Of a DNA stretch of 64,000 bases, positions 1 through 11,811 are shown piece by piece. The DNA is taken from the NCBI RefSeq assembly GCF_008728515.1, contig NC_044980.1, forward strand, positions 60,447,590 through 60,511,589, given 5' to 3'. A model generated the notes under the pieces. It worked only from the letters and a program-made list of their open reading frames with translations. It did no database searches and was not told where the DNA came from. This DNA is from Papio anubis. Lineage: Eukaryota > Chordata > Mammalia > Primates > Cercopithecidae. The position numbers were made by a program, and so were the translations under genes. The first letter of the stretch is position 1. Every line of letters begins with the position of its first letter.

Positions 1-59
1 ATGCCTTTTGATAACTTGTAACTGCTTCTTCAAATTTATTCATGGCAGTGAGGGCCAGC
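1..59 (-). CDS. SGTB: SGTB coding exon 7 (partial, cut by window edge)
   Basis: Read on the minus strand, a TTCAG acceptor (AG at 61-60) opens an exon whose first base completes a Gly codon from exon 6. The frame then reads LALTAMNKFEEAVTSYQKA and runs off the left edge, so the donor is not seen. This is the start of the third TPR repeat of small glutamine-rich TPR co-chaperone beta. SGTB binds HSP70/HSP90 C-termini through its TPR domain and works with BAG6 on hydrophobic and tail-anchored clients (family knowledge). The Met (about residue 166) is Leu in the human protein as I remember it. The remaining third, including the Gln-rich C-terminus, lies outside the window. Confidence 0.93.
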
Positions 60-950
60 CTGAAGGGAATACAGAGTACAAGAATATGAGATACATGATT
101 AAAGAACATCAGGACATCACAAACATCGTCAAACGTCTGTCTGTCTTGGTATTCAGTTCTAATCCAGATTACACTTAATTTATTCACTGTACTATGGCTC
201 ACAGGAGTAAAATTCCCTCCAACTTAAGATTCTATACATTTGAACTCTCGCCATTTGCTTGCTGACAACCTGGTTGTCCTATAGATCATGAATTTAATGC
301 TAGAGATTATCTTACTTATTCTACCATTTTTTAAGCCTAATATGTAAAATAATTTGCTTTATAAATGCCTAGAGTAAGTTCCAAAAGATGTGAGCTGACA
401 ATCCTGTGGTCACAAAAATCCATGATGCTAACACCATTTTTAAGGACTCTAAACTGTATTTGTGCTTCAAAATAGCCCACATGCTTTCTTCTTCCTAACA
501 GAGCAACAATACATATCAATTTGCCATTAGGAAAACGGGCTGTAGTTATCAGATAACTATTCCTGATCAAAAGAGGTAGGTAAAATTAGCATCCTTTACA
601 ACTCAAATGACAAATTATACCAGGCACAAGTCAAAGAGTTATTAAATTTTAATGTTCATATTTACCTAGTTATAATTCACTTACTGAAAAATTATTACAG
701 AACTAAACAATAACTGTATATATGGTGAGATGGCATTAGGGGTTTCTGTTTGTTTTAGGTTTGTTTTAAACAAATTACTATTTTCTTTTCTCTTTTTCTC
801 TTTATCAGAACCTAATTCATTTTCTACCAGTCAACCATGTATGATACTTTATCAGAGTCCCCAGTTAATCAAAAGTCAGTAACTATTTATTGAAACTCTA
901 TGATATATAAGAATATTATTAAAATAATATCTAAAGATACAGAGGATCCT

Positions 951-1250
951 GGCTATGCGCAGTGGCCCATGTCTCTAATCCCAGCAGCACTTTGGGAAGC
1001 CAAGGTGGGTGGATCACTTGAGGTCAGGAGTTTGAGACCAGCCTGGCCAATATGGTGAAACCCTGTCTCTACTAAAACTACAAAAATTAGCCAGGCATGG
1101 TGGCAGATGCCTGTAATCCCAGCTACTAGGGAGGCTGAGGCAAGAGAATTGCTTGAACCCAGGAGGTGGAGGTTGCAGTGGGCCAATTTAGAGCCATTGC
1201 ACTCCAACCTGGGTGACAGACTGAGATTCTGTCTCAAAAAAAAAAAAAAA
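951..1250 (+). repeat. Alu (S-type), full length
   Basis: Both arms and an A-tail at 1236-1250. Flanked by an imperfect direct repeat beginning TCTAAAGATAC at 929 and 1253. Confidence 0.93.
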
Positions 1251-1301
1251 GTGTCTAAAGATACCAAGGATTCCACAATGAAAAAGATAAAGTTCCTAGC
1301 C

Positions 1302-1595
1302 CAGGCATAGCGGCTCATGCCTATAATCCCAGCACTTTGGGAAGCTGAGACAGGTGGATCACTTGAGGTCAGGAGTTTGAGACAGGCCTGACAAACATGG
1401 TGAAACCCTGTCTCTACTAAATACAAAAAATTAGCCAGGCATGGTGGCACATGCCTGTAATCCCAGCTTCTTGGGAGACTGAGGCAGCAGAATTGCTTGA
1501 ACCCAGGAGGTGGATGTTGCACTGAGCCAAGATTGCGCCATTGCACTCCAGCCTGGAAAACAAGAGCGAAACTCTATTTAAAAAAAAAAAAAAAA
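1302..1595 (+). repeat. Alu (S-type), full length
   Basis: Dimeric Alu with an A-tail. The target-site duplication AAAAAGATAAAGT lies at about 1281 and 1592. Confidence 0.93.
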
Positions 1596-1614
1596 GATAA
1601 AGTTTCCTGACTTT

Positions 1615-2210
1615 AAGAAAATTTCATTCTACCTGGGGAAGACAGGCAACCAGGCAACAAGCATGCAAATAAAAAGGGCAATATTGAAGAGAATGAATAG
1701 GAGAGCTGCTCAAAAAGTAGCCACATTGGAAAGATCTGAGGGATGTAAAGAAAGTAGTCATGAAAATATGGGAGGAGCATTATAGTGGAAACAGCAGTAA
1801 ACAGAAAGATCCTGAGAAAGATGCAAGCTTGGTATTCTTAAGGTACAGGACAAGAGCTGATGAGGAGGGAACACAGAAAACAAAGCACAGAGAGATGATG
1901 TCAGAGAACAGTTGGGTGCCAGATGATACAGGTCCATTGCTTGGAGTCTGAACTTTATTCTGGTTGCAATGGAGTCACGTGATATAATTTGTGCTTTTGA
2001 AAGCTCACTCTGGCTTCTATGTAGAGGATCTACATGGGCAGAAGGGTAGAAAGGAGGCAGAGAGATCAGTTAGGAAGCTATTGCAGTAGCTTAGGTAAGA
2101 GATGTAGTTTGGACTAGGGCTATATGCAAGATAGCGATCAACACTTGGATTCAAGATATATATGGAAACTAGAATTGACAGGACTTGCTGATAGAGTATC
2201 AGTACTTATG
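1615..2210. repeat. Ancient unclassified repeat relic
   Basis: Purine-rich text includes the phrases AGCTCACTCTGGCTTCTATG and AGATCAGTTAGGAAGCTATT (2003-2083), which recur in diverged form in old mammalian interspersed repeats. The same family seems present at 38.4-39.7 kb. I do not assign a family name. Confidence 0.45.
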
Positions 2211-2439
2211 TCAGGTGTAATAACAATGAAGGATGACTCAGGCTTTTGACCTGTGCATGGGAGAGATAAATAATTGTACAATGTATTGCGATTGGAAAGA
2301 TTTTGGAAGGGAACATGAGTTCTGTCTGGGACATGTTAAATTTAAAATACCTATTAAGCATCAAATTAGAGAGTTGAAAAGTAGTTGAATATATAAGTAT
2401 GGAGTTCAAACAATATAACTTAGATTCAGTAATATATAT

Positions 2440-3069
2440 AGTTGATTCTTATTCACAGTAGTCATGTTCTATAGTCATCATGAACAATGAATTAGCAAAT
2501 ACTGAACAATTGTTCCTAGGGAAAATACAGAGTTAGGTTCCTGCAAATACGTAAATAGTCATATTTTCATCAACTGATCAATATATAATCTTGTTTTTAT
2601 GTGTGTTTCTGATTAAAGAAACTATTTAATGTATATTTTTTATTCATTAGCATTGAACTCATAGCCAATGGCACTAACTCATGTCTGAATGAAGCTTGTC
2701 TCATAAATGTACTTTCTCCATAAGGCACATTACAATCCTCTTGCACTTAGGAACACTAGATAACACTTCAGCCTATACTTGGGGGCCACTGTAAACAGCT
2801 AAATCACAAATAAAAGGCACAAAAATTAAAAAAAAAAACAACGTAGCACTAAATAGACTACTTCAGCATGAGAGCTGAAACAAAAAGGTAGAACAGCACC
2901 TTATTCACCCTCAGCAGAGATCGGGAACATCAGAAGACACATTTTCACTAATTGTGCATGCCATGAATGACCACAGAAGCAGTGTAAATATTGATTTGGA
3001 GATTACAAATCAATTAGCAAGTAGGCAAATTCATAAATACAGAATCTGCAAATAATGAGTATCAACTGT
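2440..3069. mobile_element. Tigger/mariner-like DNA transposon relic with TIRs
   Basis: The left end reads GTTGATTCTTATTCACAG and the right end, inverted, reads GTTGATACTCATTATTTGCA, giving matching terminal inverted repeats at 2441 and 3068. TA-rich flanks fit TA target sites. No transposase frame survives. Assignment to the TcMar/Tigger group rests on the TA flanks and remembered similarity. Confidence 0.65.
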
Positions 3070-3298
3070 ATATGAATTTTGAAAGCATGGAGCAGGATAA
3101 GCTGAACAGAGAGAATAGACAGAGAAACAGCAGCAGCAGAGGATGCAACCCTAAAATACAGCATTGTTTAGAGATGGTAGAGAGGAAGAACAAGCAAGGG
3201 AGACTGGAAAAGAGCACCCAGTAATGTGGAAGGGGAAACAGGGCAAGTGTGGCATCAGGATCCTAGAGAGTAATGTATTTTGACAATAAGTTAATAGC

Positions 3299-3600
3299 GG
3301 CCGGGCATGGTGGCTCACGCCTGTAATCCCAGCACTTAGGGAGGCAGAGGTGGGTGGATCACCTGAGGTCAGGAGTTCGTGACCATCCTGGCCAACATGG
3401 TGAAACCCCATCTCTACTAAAAATACAAAAACTAGCCAGGTATGGTGGTGGGCGCCTATAATCCCAGATATTCAGGAGGCTCAGGCAGAAGAATCACTTG
3501 AACCCAAGAGGAGGAGGCTGCAGTGAGCCAAGATTGCGCCACTGCACTCTACCCTGGACAACAAGAGCGAAACTCCATCTCTAAATAAATGAATCAATAA
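3299..3600 (+). repeat. Alu (S-type), full length, complex tail
   Basis: The dimeric Alu ends in an A/T-rich tail built of TAAATGAA-like units. A 16-bp unit AATAAATGAATAAGTT is repeated at 3600 and 3629 just past it. Confidence 0.9.
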
Positions 3601-3795
3601 ATAAATGAATAAGTTGGCTTATGAAAAAATAAATGAATAAGTTAACTGCACCAAATACTAAAAGACGGTGTATGGTGAGGATACAGAGCTGAACACTGGC
3701 CTAGGCAAAATAAAGACAACTGGTAACCTTGAATAGAGTTATCTCAGTAGACTGATGGTATTACTCAGGGTTCTCAAGAGAAAGGGAACCAATTG

Positions 3796-3821
3796 TGTAT
3801 ATATATATACACACACACATA
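3796..3821. repeat. (TA)n(CA)n microsatellite
   Basis: Short alternating purine-pyrimidine tract inside the LTR. Confidence 0.85.
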
Positions 3822-4187
3822 GAAATATGAAGAGATTTCTTGTGATGGACTGGCTCACACAATTATGGAGGTTGAGAAGTCCTACCATCTGCTGTCTGCA
3901 AGCTGGAGACCCAGTAAAATTAGTGATGTAATTCCAGTCCAAACCCAAAGACTACAACCAGGACAATTGATGGTGTAAGTCGGGTCCAAGTCCAACGGCT
4001 TAAGAATGAGGAATGCTGAGGTCCAAGAGCAGGAGAAGATGGATGCTCCAGCTCAAGCAGAGACAGCAAATTTGCCCTTCCTCTATTTTTTTGTTCTATT
4101 TGGGCCCTCAAAGGAAAGGTTGATGCTTACCCACGCTGGTGTAGGTGATCTTCTTTACTCAGTCTACCGATTCAAATGCTAATCTCA

Positions 4188-4373
4188 TACAAAAATTAGC
4201 TGGGCATGGTGGCTCACACCTGTAGTCCCAGCTACTTGGAAGGCAGGAGAATCGCTTGAACCCGGGAGGTGGAGGTTGCACCTGGGAGGTGGAGGTTGCA
4301 GTGAGCCAGGACTGCACCACTGCACTCCAGCCTGGGTGACAGAGTGAGACTCCATTTCAAAAAAAAAAAAAAA
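4188..4373 (+). repeat. 5'-truncated Alu inserted in the MLT2-type LTR
   Basis: Begins at the mid-element A-rich linker and ends in an A-tail. The duplication AAATGCTAATCTC at 4174-4186 and 4374-4386 marks the insertion. A 20-bp segment is tandemly doubled at 4261-4280 and 4281-4300. Confidence 0.9.
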
Positions 4374-4651
4374 AAATGCTAATCTCTTCTGGAAACACAC
4401 TCACAGACACACCCAGAAATAATGTTTTACCAGCTATCTGGGCATCTTTGCCCAATCAAGTTAACAAATAAAATTAACCACCATAGTGACATAGAACAGA
4501 AGCCCTACTGTAGTGAGCTGAAGAGGGAATAAGAGATGACAAAGATAAAACAGCAAGTACAGATAACCATCAGGGTCATAGAACAAGGAATTGAGAAGTG
4601 GGATGGTGGCTAGAGGGGAACACTGGGCAAAAGGATGGGTCCAACTAATGA

Positions 4652-4914
4652 TTTTTTTTTTTTTTTTTTTTTGAGACAGGGTCTCACTCTGTCACCCAGG
4701 CTGGAATGCAGTGACATGATCACAGCTCACTGCAGCCCCGACTTCCCAGACTCAAGCAATCCTCCCACCTCAGCCTCCCAAGTAGCTGGGACTACAGGTG
4801 TACACCACCACTCCTGGATAATTTTAGTATTTTATAGAGATGGGGCTCAAGCATTTCTCCCACCTTGGCCTCCCAAAGTGCTGGGATTACAGGTGTGAGC
4901 CACTGCACCTGCCT
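4652..4914 (-). repeat. Alu (J-type), antisense
   Basis: A T-run at 4652-4672 followed by both arms in reverse, with a deletion in the 5' arm. Confidence 0.9.
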
Positions 4915-5094
4915 CAGTGAATGATTTTTTACGAACTTATCACATGCCAGTCATTATCATCTATTAGAGATGGAAGAACTAATGTTGTAGAAAATGAAGG
5001 GGGTTGTAATAGTTGCAAAGTTGTGGAGAAGGTACAAGGGGATGAGATCTTAAAGCAAGAGTGGAGGCAATGGTCTTAAGTAAGAATGCGCCTG

Positions 5095-5407
5095 TTTTTT
5101 GTTTTTTGTTTTTTTTTTTTTTTTTGAGACAGAGTCTCAATCTGTCACCCAGACTGGAATACAGTGGCTCTATCTCAGCTCACTGCAACCTCTGCCTCCC
5201 AGGTTCAAGCGATTCTCCTGCCTCAGCCTCCCAAGTAGCTGGGACTGCAGGTGCTCACCACCATGCCTGGCTAATTTTTGCATTTTTAGTAGAGACAGGG
5301 TTTTGCCATGTTGGCCAGGCTGGTCTTGAACTCCTGACCTCAGGTGATCTGCCCGCCTTGGCCTTCCAAAGTGCTGGGATTACAGGCGTGAGTCACCACG
5401 CTCAGCC
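5095..5407 (-). repeat. Alu (S-type), antisense
   Basis: A T-rich head, then a complete reverse-strand dimer. AGAATGC flanks both sides. Confidence 0.93.
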
Positions 5408-5935
5408 AGAATGCTTCCATTTTAACAAGAAAAAAAGGCATTCTGTGTAGATACAAATGTAGGTAGACTGATGGATTTGCAAGGAGGAAAATGAGTTGTT
5501 TTTCTTCAAATCATTTTCTTCTCAATTAAGTGTAAGGCAATTGTGTCAGTTGAGAGTCATCATAGAGGGAGTAGTGGAAATTTGAAGGGAGAGGAAGAGG
5601 GATGAAAGAGTCACATCAGAGAGTGGAAAGGTGACTAGAGGAAGGAAATAGAATAGAATTGTCTGCAATATTGAGTGCTCATCTGAGATTTGTGGTCATG
5701 GACATGAAATTAGTCAACTAAGTACGATTATATAATTTTCTCCAACAATCAAATCAGTCATCAATCATCTCACTTCCAAGTCACAGAAATTGTAGTCATT
5801 TCCTCCCTTATGTTTTATTTATCTTCTTCTTAGTTCAGAGGGTACAATATTAAGCAGAAAATTCAAAAGCAAGCCATTAAGGACAGCATACCTGATGCTA
5901 CATGGTACTACTTGGAACATTCTCCCAGAACTTAC

Positions 5936-6040
5936 CCCATTCTCCCATAGGCCTTACTGTACTTTGAATCGATTGCTATTGCTTTTTCACAATCCTTTAT
6001 CGCATCTGTATAGTGACCTAATTTGCTCTGAGCAGCAGCC
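5936..6040 (-). CDS. SGTB: SGTB coding exon 6 (TPR2)
   Basis: This 105-nt minus-strand exon has acceptor CTCTTAG (AG at 6042-6041) and donor GTAAGT directly below 5936. It supplies one base of Arg125, 34 full codons starting AAAQSKLGHYTDAIKDCEKA and ending SKAYGRM, then two bases of Gly160. It covers TPR2 (about residues 120-152) and the start of TPR3. The Asn-Arg pair at the exon 5/6 join and the SKAYGR stretch match positions of the two-carboxylate clamp that grips the EEVD tail of HSP70/HSP90 (family knowledge). Phases agree with exons 5 and 7. No premature stop is present. Confidence 0.96.
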
Positions 6041-7085
6041 CTAAGAGAAAGAAAAGATAATTTTATTAAAGGCAGTTTTCAAGGCACTAATTTAGATTTT
6101 TCAGGTACTAATTGTTCCAATTTGTAGATCATTCCCACTAAATTTCTAAGTCAAACTGTCTAAGATAATTATGTAATAAAATGAAAACAAAACAAAACAA
6201 AAAGCTCAGAAACTTCTGTGCAGAAAAAAGTATGCAGGCTGCCTTTCACTGTTTGCTTTGCTATAGAAAGGACAAATATGCAAGTCATACAACTAGTCTA
6301 CCTATTTATACCCTTTCTAGTTTGTCCAAACAGAAAAGTGAAAAAGCTAGGACATCTGGGCTACTATGGAGGCACAAAGAGTGAGTGATTGCTGTGAATG
6401 GCTACACAGAGGGTTGTGCTATTACGACTTTAACAGTAGGGTTAAAGTACAAGTAAAAGTGATATCCCAGTCCCCTGGCACTTTCTCTCATTCATTCATT
6501 TCTAAGGCCAACTAGATTTTATTTCTTTCAGTCTCCTAGAAGTTCTCATGATCTTGTCCCTCATCAAAAGGTTGAAGAGCCAACTTTGGAAAAAGAACAC
6601 TTGCCTAGATCAAAATCCCTACAATAGTGACCTCTCCTCAATAACGTTTCCAAATAGGAAGAAACAGCTCAGAGGAGAAACAGGAAAGGAGAAGAGAAGC
6701 ACTAAGATGGATGCTCAGAAGTCAAAGTGGGGTGCCAGAAACCAAGAAATAGAAGTTTCTTGGACCAAGGAGGGCCAAGGTGTGGTGACCACTTCTTCGA
6801 TTTCTCACAACTACAAAGGAGAATGCTATGCTGCACAGCACCTCTGCCTCTACCACTGTAACTCCAAGACCTGGTACCCTTTCTATTAATTAAGGTAAAG
6901 AAGCACTTTCTGAAAATTTTGCTTGCAAGTCCAGAAATGAACTTAGGCTCCTTCATGTTCTTCAGTCTACAGACAAAAGTCTCATGCTAACCCAAGGTCT
7001 CTGACCTCATGTTCCTCTCCCATTGCAATCTCAGAAGCACTACTCTTGTTTTTGCTACCTCTATTCTTCTCTCTTTACCCATATT

Positions 7086-7239
7086 TGTTTTTTTGTTTTG
7101 TTTTGTTTTTTTCCTTTTTGTGGAGAACAGAGTCTTGTTATCCTGCCCAGGCAGGTCTTGAACTCCTGGGCTCAAGCTATCCTCCCACCTCTGCCTCCCT
7201 AAGAGCTGGGATTACAGGCGTTAGTCACTGCACCCGGCC
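7086..7239 (-). repeat. Alu, antisense, internally deleted
   Basis: T-rich head, start of the right arm, then a jump to the left arm. About half of the element is missing. Confidence 0.88.
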
Positions 7240-7700
7240 CCATGTTAGTTGTTTTAATTGTCCTTAAAAACAATCTTTTTGTTTAACCACCCAGTAAACC
7301 ATCTCTCTTCCTTGAAATTAGTCAAAGGTCACAACTTTCAAGGACCTAGCTGGAATCGAATAAGCACACGTGAAAACAATAAAGCTGATTAGAACACCAC
7401 CTATCTCCAAGTATCAGTGAGGATCCTTGCTGATCCTCAATATTCTTAAGTATGTTCTAATCTCCTCCTATCAATCAAACTATAGATTAGGGTTATCTAA
7501 TACTACTTTTATATCACATCCAGCTTATTATTATACTCTATAAATACTAGCTGTACATAGTAATAAATCAATTATTTGCTAGGTATCCACGAACAGAATG
7601 TGTTACGTAAAACCAATCCTGGATAGAAGAAGCTAAAAAAAAATACTGCCAATTCTGGAAGTTGAACCTGGGAATATAAACCTACTAAAATTTCACTAAA

Positions 7701-7804
7701 AATTAAGCACGTTTAGTGGAAAGAAAAGGAGAAGAAATAGGAGTTTAGTTCTAATTAAGCACATTTAGTGGGAAGAAAAGGAGAAGAAATAGGAGTTTAG
7801 TTCT
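7701..7804. repeat. 52-bp tandem duplication
   Basis: Two adjacent 52-bp copies (7701-7752 and 7753-7804) differ at two positions. The unit begins AATTAAGCAC and ends TTTAGTTCT. Confidence 0.95.
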
Positions 7805-8385
7805 GATTAACAGGAAGATGCTGAGAAATTTCCATCATAGCCTAGCTTCCAAAAAGCAGATTAACAACATGTGAGTCTGGATCACTGACTTTTTCCCATC
7901 CAATGTGAGGATTCCAGGTCAATAAGCATTCATTAAAGTTACACTGTGTAAGGAGCACAACCTTCCAGACTAGTACAGATCTTTCTTTTAGAGTAGCTTA
8001 ACTCAGAGAAAATGTTAAGAGACCAACCTTGCAAAGTTTATATACTTCAATGGGTGACACATAGATACATACTCCCAAAAAGGAGATTTCAAGAAAACTC
8101 GTATTTATGCCCAATTTGGCCTTCTAAGCCACATTACTTTCAAGACAAAACTTTGTGTCACAGTAACAATAGGAATGAGACATTGCCTCAGAGCAAGCTC
8201 CTTTCTCTACCACTATAGAAAGCTCTTGTCCACATGTGATTTTAATCCATAAAGCCAGGAAGGTCCCTCAGAGGCCTCAAATGTTCTTGTCTATTCTGCC
8301 CGGTTGCTTGAAGGAGAACATTTCAGAGAGTGAAGTAATGCAAGCAATTAACTGAATGACAATGGAATCCTACCAACTCAGGAGG

Positions 8386-8699
8386 TTTTTTATTATTGTT
8401 GTTGTGTTTGTTTTTTTGAGACAGAGTCTTGCTTTGTCGCCCAGGCTGGAGGGCAGTGGCGCAATCTCGGCTCACTGCAACCTCTATCTCTCAGGTTCAA
8501 GCGATTCTCCTACCTCAAACCCCCAAGTAGCTGAGATTACAGGTGTGTGCCACCACGCCCTACTAATTTTTGTATTTTTAGTAGAGACAGGGTTTCGCCC
8601 TGTTGGCCAGGCTGATCTTGAACTCCTGACCTCAAGTGATCTGCCCACCTCGGCCTCCCCAAGTGCTGCGATTACAGGCGTGAGCCGCCATGCCAGGCC
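8386..8699 (-). repeat. Alu (S-type), antisense
   Basis: Full reverse dimer inserted in sequence related to 7640-7730. Flanks AGGAGGTT and AGGAAGTT look like a diverged target duplication. Confidence 0.92.
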
Positions 8700-9059
8700 A
8701 GGAAGTTGAATCTGGGATTACAAAAATGGCTAAACCAAATTTCATCTAAGAATTAACATTTATTGAGAGAAAAGGAGTTAACGGACTAAGCTTTGAGACA
8801 GATTTTTAAAATAATTTTATTATATATAATAAGCAGAGCCACCGGAAGAAAGAAAAATTTGTCCAGAAACGGAGCATGAGATCTATACTAAGTCCAGGTC
8901 TTATATCTAACTCCATAGGCAAGGCAATACTATCTGCAAATTCACAGGCCTAGTGTCTGATCTATCACTGATATCTGATTCTAGATATCTGCGAACAGTG
9001 GTTTTGTAGAACAGCAAATGCTTCAATCTCATCTCTCTTCTGTCAAGAGTCGCACTTTC

Positions 9060-9134
9060 ATGAGCTGAGATCCGGCCACTGCACTCCAGCCTGGGCGACA
9101 GAGCGAGACTCCGTCTCAAAAAAAAAAAAAAAAA
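9060..9134 (+). repeat. 75-bp 3' Alu fragment with perfect TSD
   Basis: Only the last part of the right arm and the A-tail are present, flanked by the identical 15-bp repeat AAGAGTCGCACTTTC (9045-9059 and 9135-9149), so it inserted already truncated. Confidence 0.93.
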
Positions 9135-9549
9135 AAGAGTCGCACTTTCTAGTCAGTGTATGTGTCTGCACATATGCACAGAAACATGCAAGAAGGGTAA
9201 AAGGGCTCATGGGAGGATGGAAAGAGAAAGTTTTGAAAAGGGAATTCAGAGAAAGAACTACGTGGTTTTGAAAAAACAACAAATCTGTTCCTAAACACTT
9301 GCTAAACACCATCAGGAAAGTGAAAGGCAATACTTGCCTTTAGATATCTGATTAGCGATTTTTAAAATATAATCAGAAAATGACTCCTCTATACATAATA
9401 CATAGGACTTAGCATAGTCTGAGCATCTGTAATGTTACATAGCAAAAGTTTTTAAAGAGAACAATAATACCATGTGGATTGTATTTTAAGTGGTTAATAT
9501 ATGGCTACATTCAGGATTTAATGTTAACTATTTTTAATTGTATTTCTTT

Positions 9550-9860
9550 TCTTTTTTCTTTTTTTTTTTTTTTTTTTTGAGGCAGAGTCTCACTCTGTTA
9601 CCCAGGCTGGAGTGCAGTAGTGAAATCTCGGCTCACTGCAAGCTCCGCCTCCCAGGTTCACACCATTCTCCTGCCTCAGCCTCCCGAGTAGCTAGGATTA
9701 CAGGCACCCGCCACCATGCCCAGCTAGTTTTTTGTATTTTTAGTAGAGGCGGGGTTCCAACATGTTAGCCAGGATGGTTTCGATCTCCTGACCTTGTGAT
9801 CTGCCTGCCTCGGCCTCCCAAAGTGCTGGGATTACCGGCGTGAGCCACCATGCCCAGCCT
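9550..9860 (-). repeat. Alu (Y-type), antisense
   Basis: Full reverse dimer with the AluY-like phrase GCAAGCTCCGCCTCC. TSD TTTAATTGTATTTCTTT at 9533-9549 and 9861-9877. Confidence 0.93.
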
Positions 9861-10231
9861 TTTAATTGTATTTCTTTGTTTAGTTAAAATTTATCTTTAA
9901 TAAATGCATATTCATGCCTTCCCAAAATACTAGTCATCCTACAGGTACACATATTACCATATATTAAGATTATCTAGCAAATCTAAAGTAAAAACACTTA
10001 TCTGCGTACCTAAATCTGGCTGTAAATTAAGGATGACAACTATTCCATCTACTTTGCACAGAATCTCAGAGCAATCAAGGACCATTTATCTGATCTGTTA
10101 ACACTTGCTATATCACATCTACCAAAAAAAACTCTTCTAAAATGACCGGGAACAATGCGACACAAGTATAATTATTGTTTGATATGCAAATCTTTCAACT
10201 CAAAGTTTCCATAATGTCTCCTGCCCTCATA

Positions 10232-10260
10232 ATTATAAACCAATATAATTGGTTTATAAT
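10232..10260. other. Perfect 13-bp-arm hairpin
   Basis: ATTATAAACCAAT and its exact inverse ATTGGTTTATAAT are separated by 3 nt. Confidence 0.9.
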
Positions 10261-10305
10261 ACCAACTGAAGGATACTGAAAGATACAGCGAAGGAGTAAA
10301 GCTAC
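10252..10305 (+). repeat. Dispersed 54-bp repeat, copy 1
   Basis: Nearly identical to 11758-11811. Its start overlaps the right arm of the hairpin. Confidence 0.9.
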
Positions 10306-10868
10306 ACCACTCCATTTGTTCTTCTCTAAATATTTCCACTTAATTCATTCAACTAATATATCTATTGAGGGCCAGAGAATGCACACTTTTCTAAGAATAA
10401 TGGATACAGCAATAAGCAAAATAATACTCCTGTCCTCAATAGCACTTAGATTCTAGCGGGGGCATGGAGGGTGAGGAGAAGTCTGGCAGACTACAGAGAA
10501 AATGTGGTTTTAGGGCTCGTTTTCTAGGTCTAGTTTTCTGTCAATCTTTCTTCATACAGCATGACTGAGGCCCTTACTTCTCAGACTAATTATAAAAATG
10601 TTAATATTTATTTTAAAATAAACACATAGTCCTTTGCTTCAGTTTAAAAAAATTAAGACGTGAAAGTAGTTCATGTGAAAAAGTGTATGGGTTTCTCTGA
10701 CTTAATACTCACTACAAAGTAACAGCAGGACAAGAATAACCATTAGAAGAAGAGCTATAGGATGTGTAACTTTCAAATAATTAGAAAGAAAGAAAAAAAA
10801 TCAAAACAATAGAAGGGAGGGAAGTAGGGGAGGAAAGAAGCAGCCAAGAAAGAGAATGCTTAAAAAGA

Positions 10869-11169
10869 GCCGGGTGCAGTGGCTCATGCCTGTCATCCCA
10901 ACACTGTGGGAGGCCAAGGCCAAGAGGATCACCTGAGTCCAGGAGTTTGAGACCACCTTGGACAACACAGTCAGACCCTGTGTCTACGAAAAATTTAAAA
11001 ATTACCCAGTTGTAGTAGTGTACACCTGTAGTCTCAGCTACTCGGGAGACTGAGACAGGAGGATCACTTGAGCCCAGGAGGTTGAGGCTGCAGTGAGCCA
11101 TGTTTATGCCATTGTACTTTAGCCTGAGTGACAAAGCAAGAGTCTGTCCTCCCCACCCCGCAAAAAAAA
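10869..11169 (+). repeat. Alu (J-type)
   Basis: Diverged dimer with the J-like right-arm phrase GAGCCCAGGAGGTTGAGGCT. It ends in a C-rich interruption and a short A-tail. Confidence 0.9.
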
Positions 11170-11757
11170 GGTAGCAGAAAACAATTCAAATTTATCAGAC
11201 AAAACTCAGATTCTCAACTTGGATACAAAATATATCACTTAAAACATAATCATACACAGGTTGAAGTTAAAAGGACAGAAAAAGACAAACAGGAGAACTG
11301 AAACAACAAAAAAGAAAGCTGATGTAGAACATTAATATTAAATATCAATATTAATTTAATATTAAATATTAAACACAAGGCAAATCAGATCATTAAGGAT
11401 AGAGAGAGGCATTATTTTTACTAATCACCCTTTCAAATTTAATTTTATGTAAAAAACTTACAAGGTTCAGAAGTTAAACCTACATTAGAAGTCTCCCTCT
11501 CATCCTATTGGGGATGGGTGAGAATGGGGTAGATGGGATAGAAATGGGAGTAAGACTTCAAAAAGATGAAAAAGCAAACCTTCAAACTAAATAAAACAGA
11601 AACAATTGATCCTAATTGCATATCAAAAACAATTCAAATCATTTTTGAGCACAGTATTCTGAGTATATATGATTACTGAGATGCATTCAAAGACAAAAGA
11701 AAAACTGCAAAGAAATCCTGAAGTTTACATACCAGGCCTGCTAGTGGTGTAATATTA

Positions 11758-11811
11758 GCTTATAAGACCAACTGAAGGATACTGAAAGATACAGCAAATG
11801 AGTAAAGCTAC
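11758..11811 (+). repeat. Dispersed 54-bp repeat, copy 2
   Basis: Shares ACCAACTGAAGGATACTGAA and the following AGATACAGC and GTAAAGCTAC with 10252-10305, about 1.5 kb away. Confidence 0.9.

Larger units (their letters stand above)
3756..4488 (-). repeat. ERVL LTR relic (MLT2-type), antisense, split by Alu
   Basis: Non-coding solo LTR-like sequence starts near GGGTTCTCAAGAGAAAGGGA and ends near CAAGTTAACAAATAAAATTA, the reverse complement of the usual MLT2 ends as I remember them. An Alu fragment (4188-4373) is inserted. No viral gene is present. Confidence 0.7.
60..5935 (-). other. SGTB: SGTB intron 6
   Basis: Intron between exon 6 (donor GTAAGT) and exon 7 (acceptor TTCAG), about 5.9 kb. 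It contains six Alus, a TIR-bearing DNA transposon, a MLT2-type LTR and an ancient repeat relic near 1620-2210. Stretches 60-950 and 5410-5935 hold nothing I can name. Confidence 0.9.

Noticed and set aside
953..1546. 197-codon minus frame and many similar frames elsewhere
   Set aside because: These are reverse or forward Alu translations (LSPRLECSG, SWDYRH and LASQSAGITG type strings), not genes.
6548..6889. 113-codon plus frame between SGTB exons 6 and 5
   Set aside because: No recognisable domain, no hydrophobic or motif pattern, antisense to SGTB, and a length plausible by chance.
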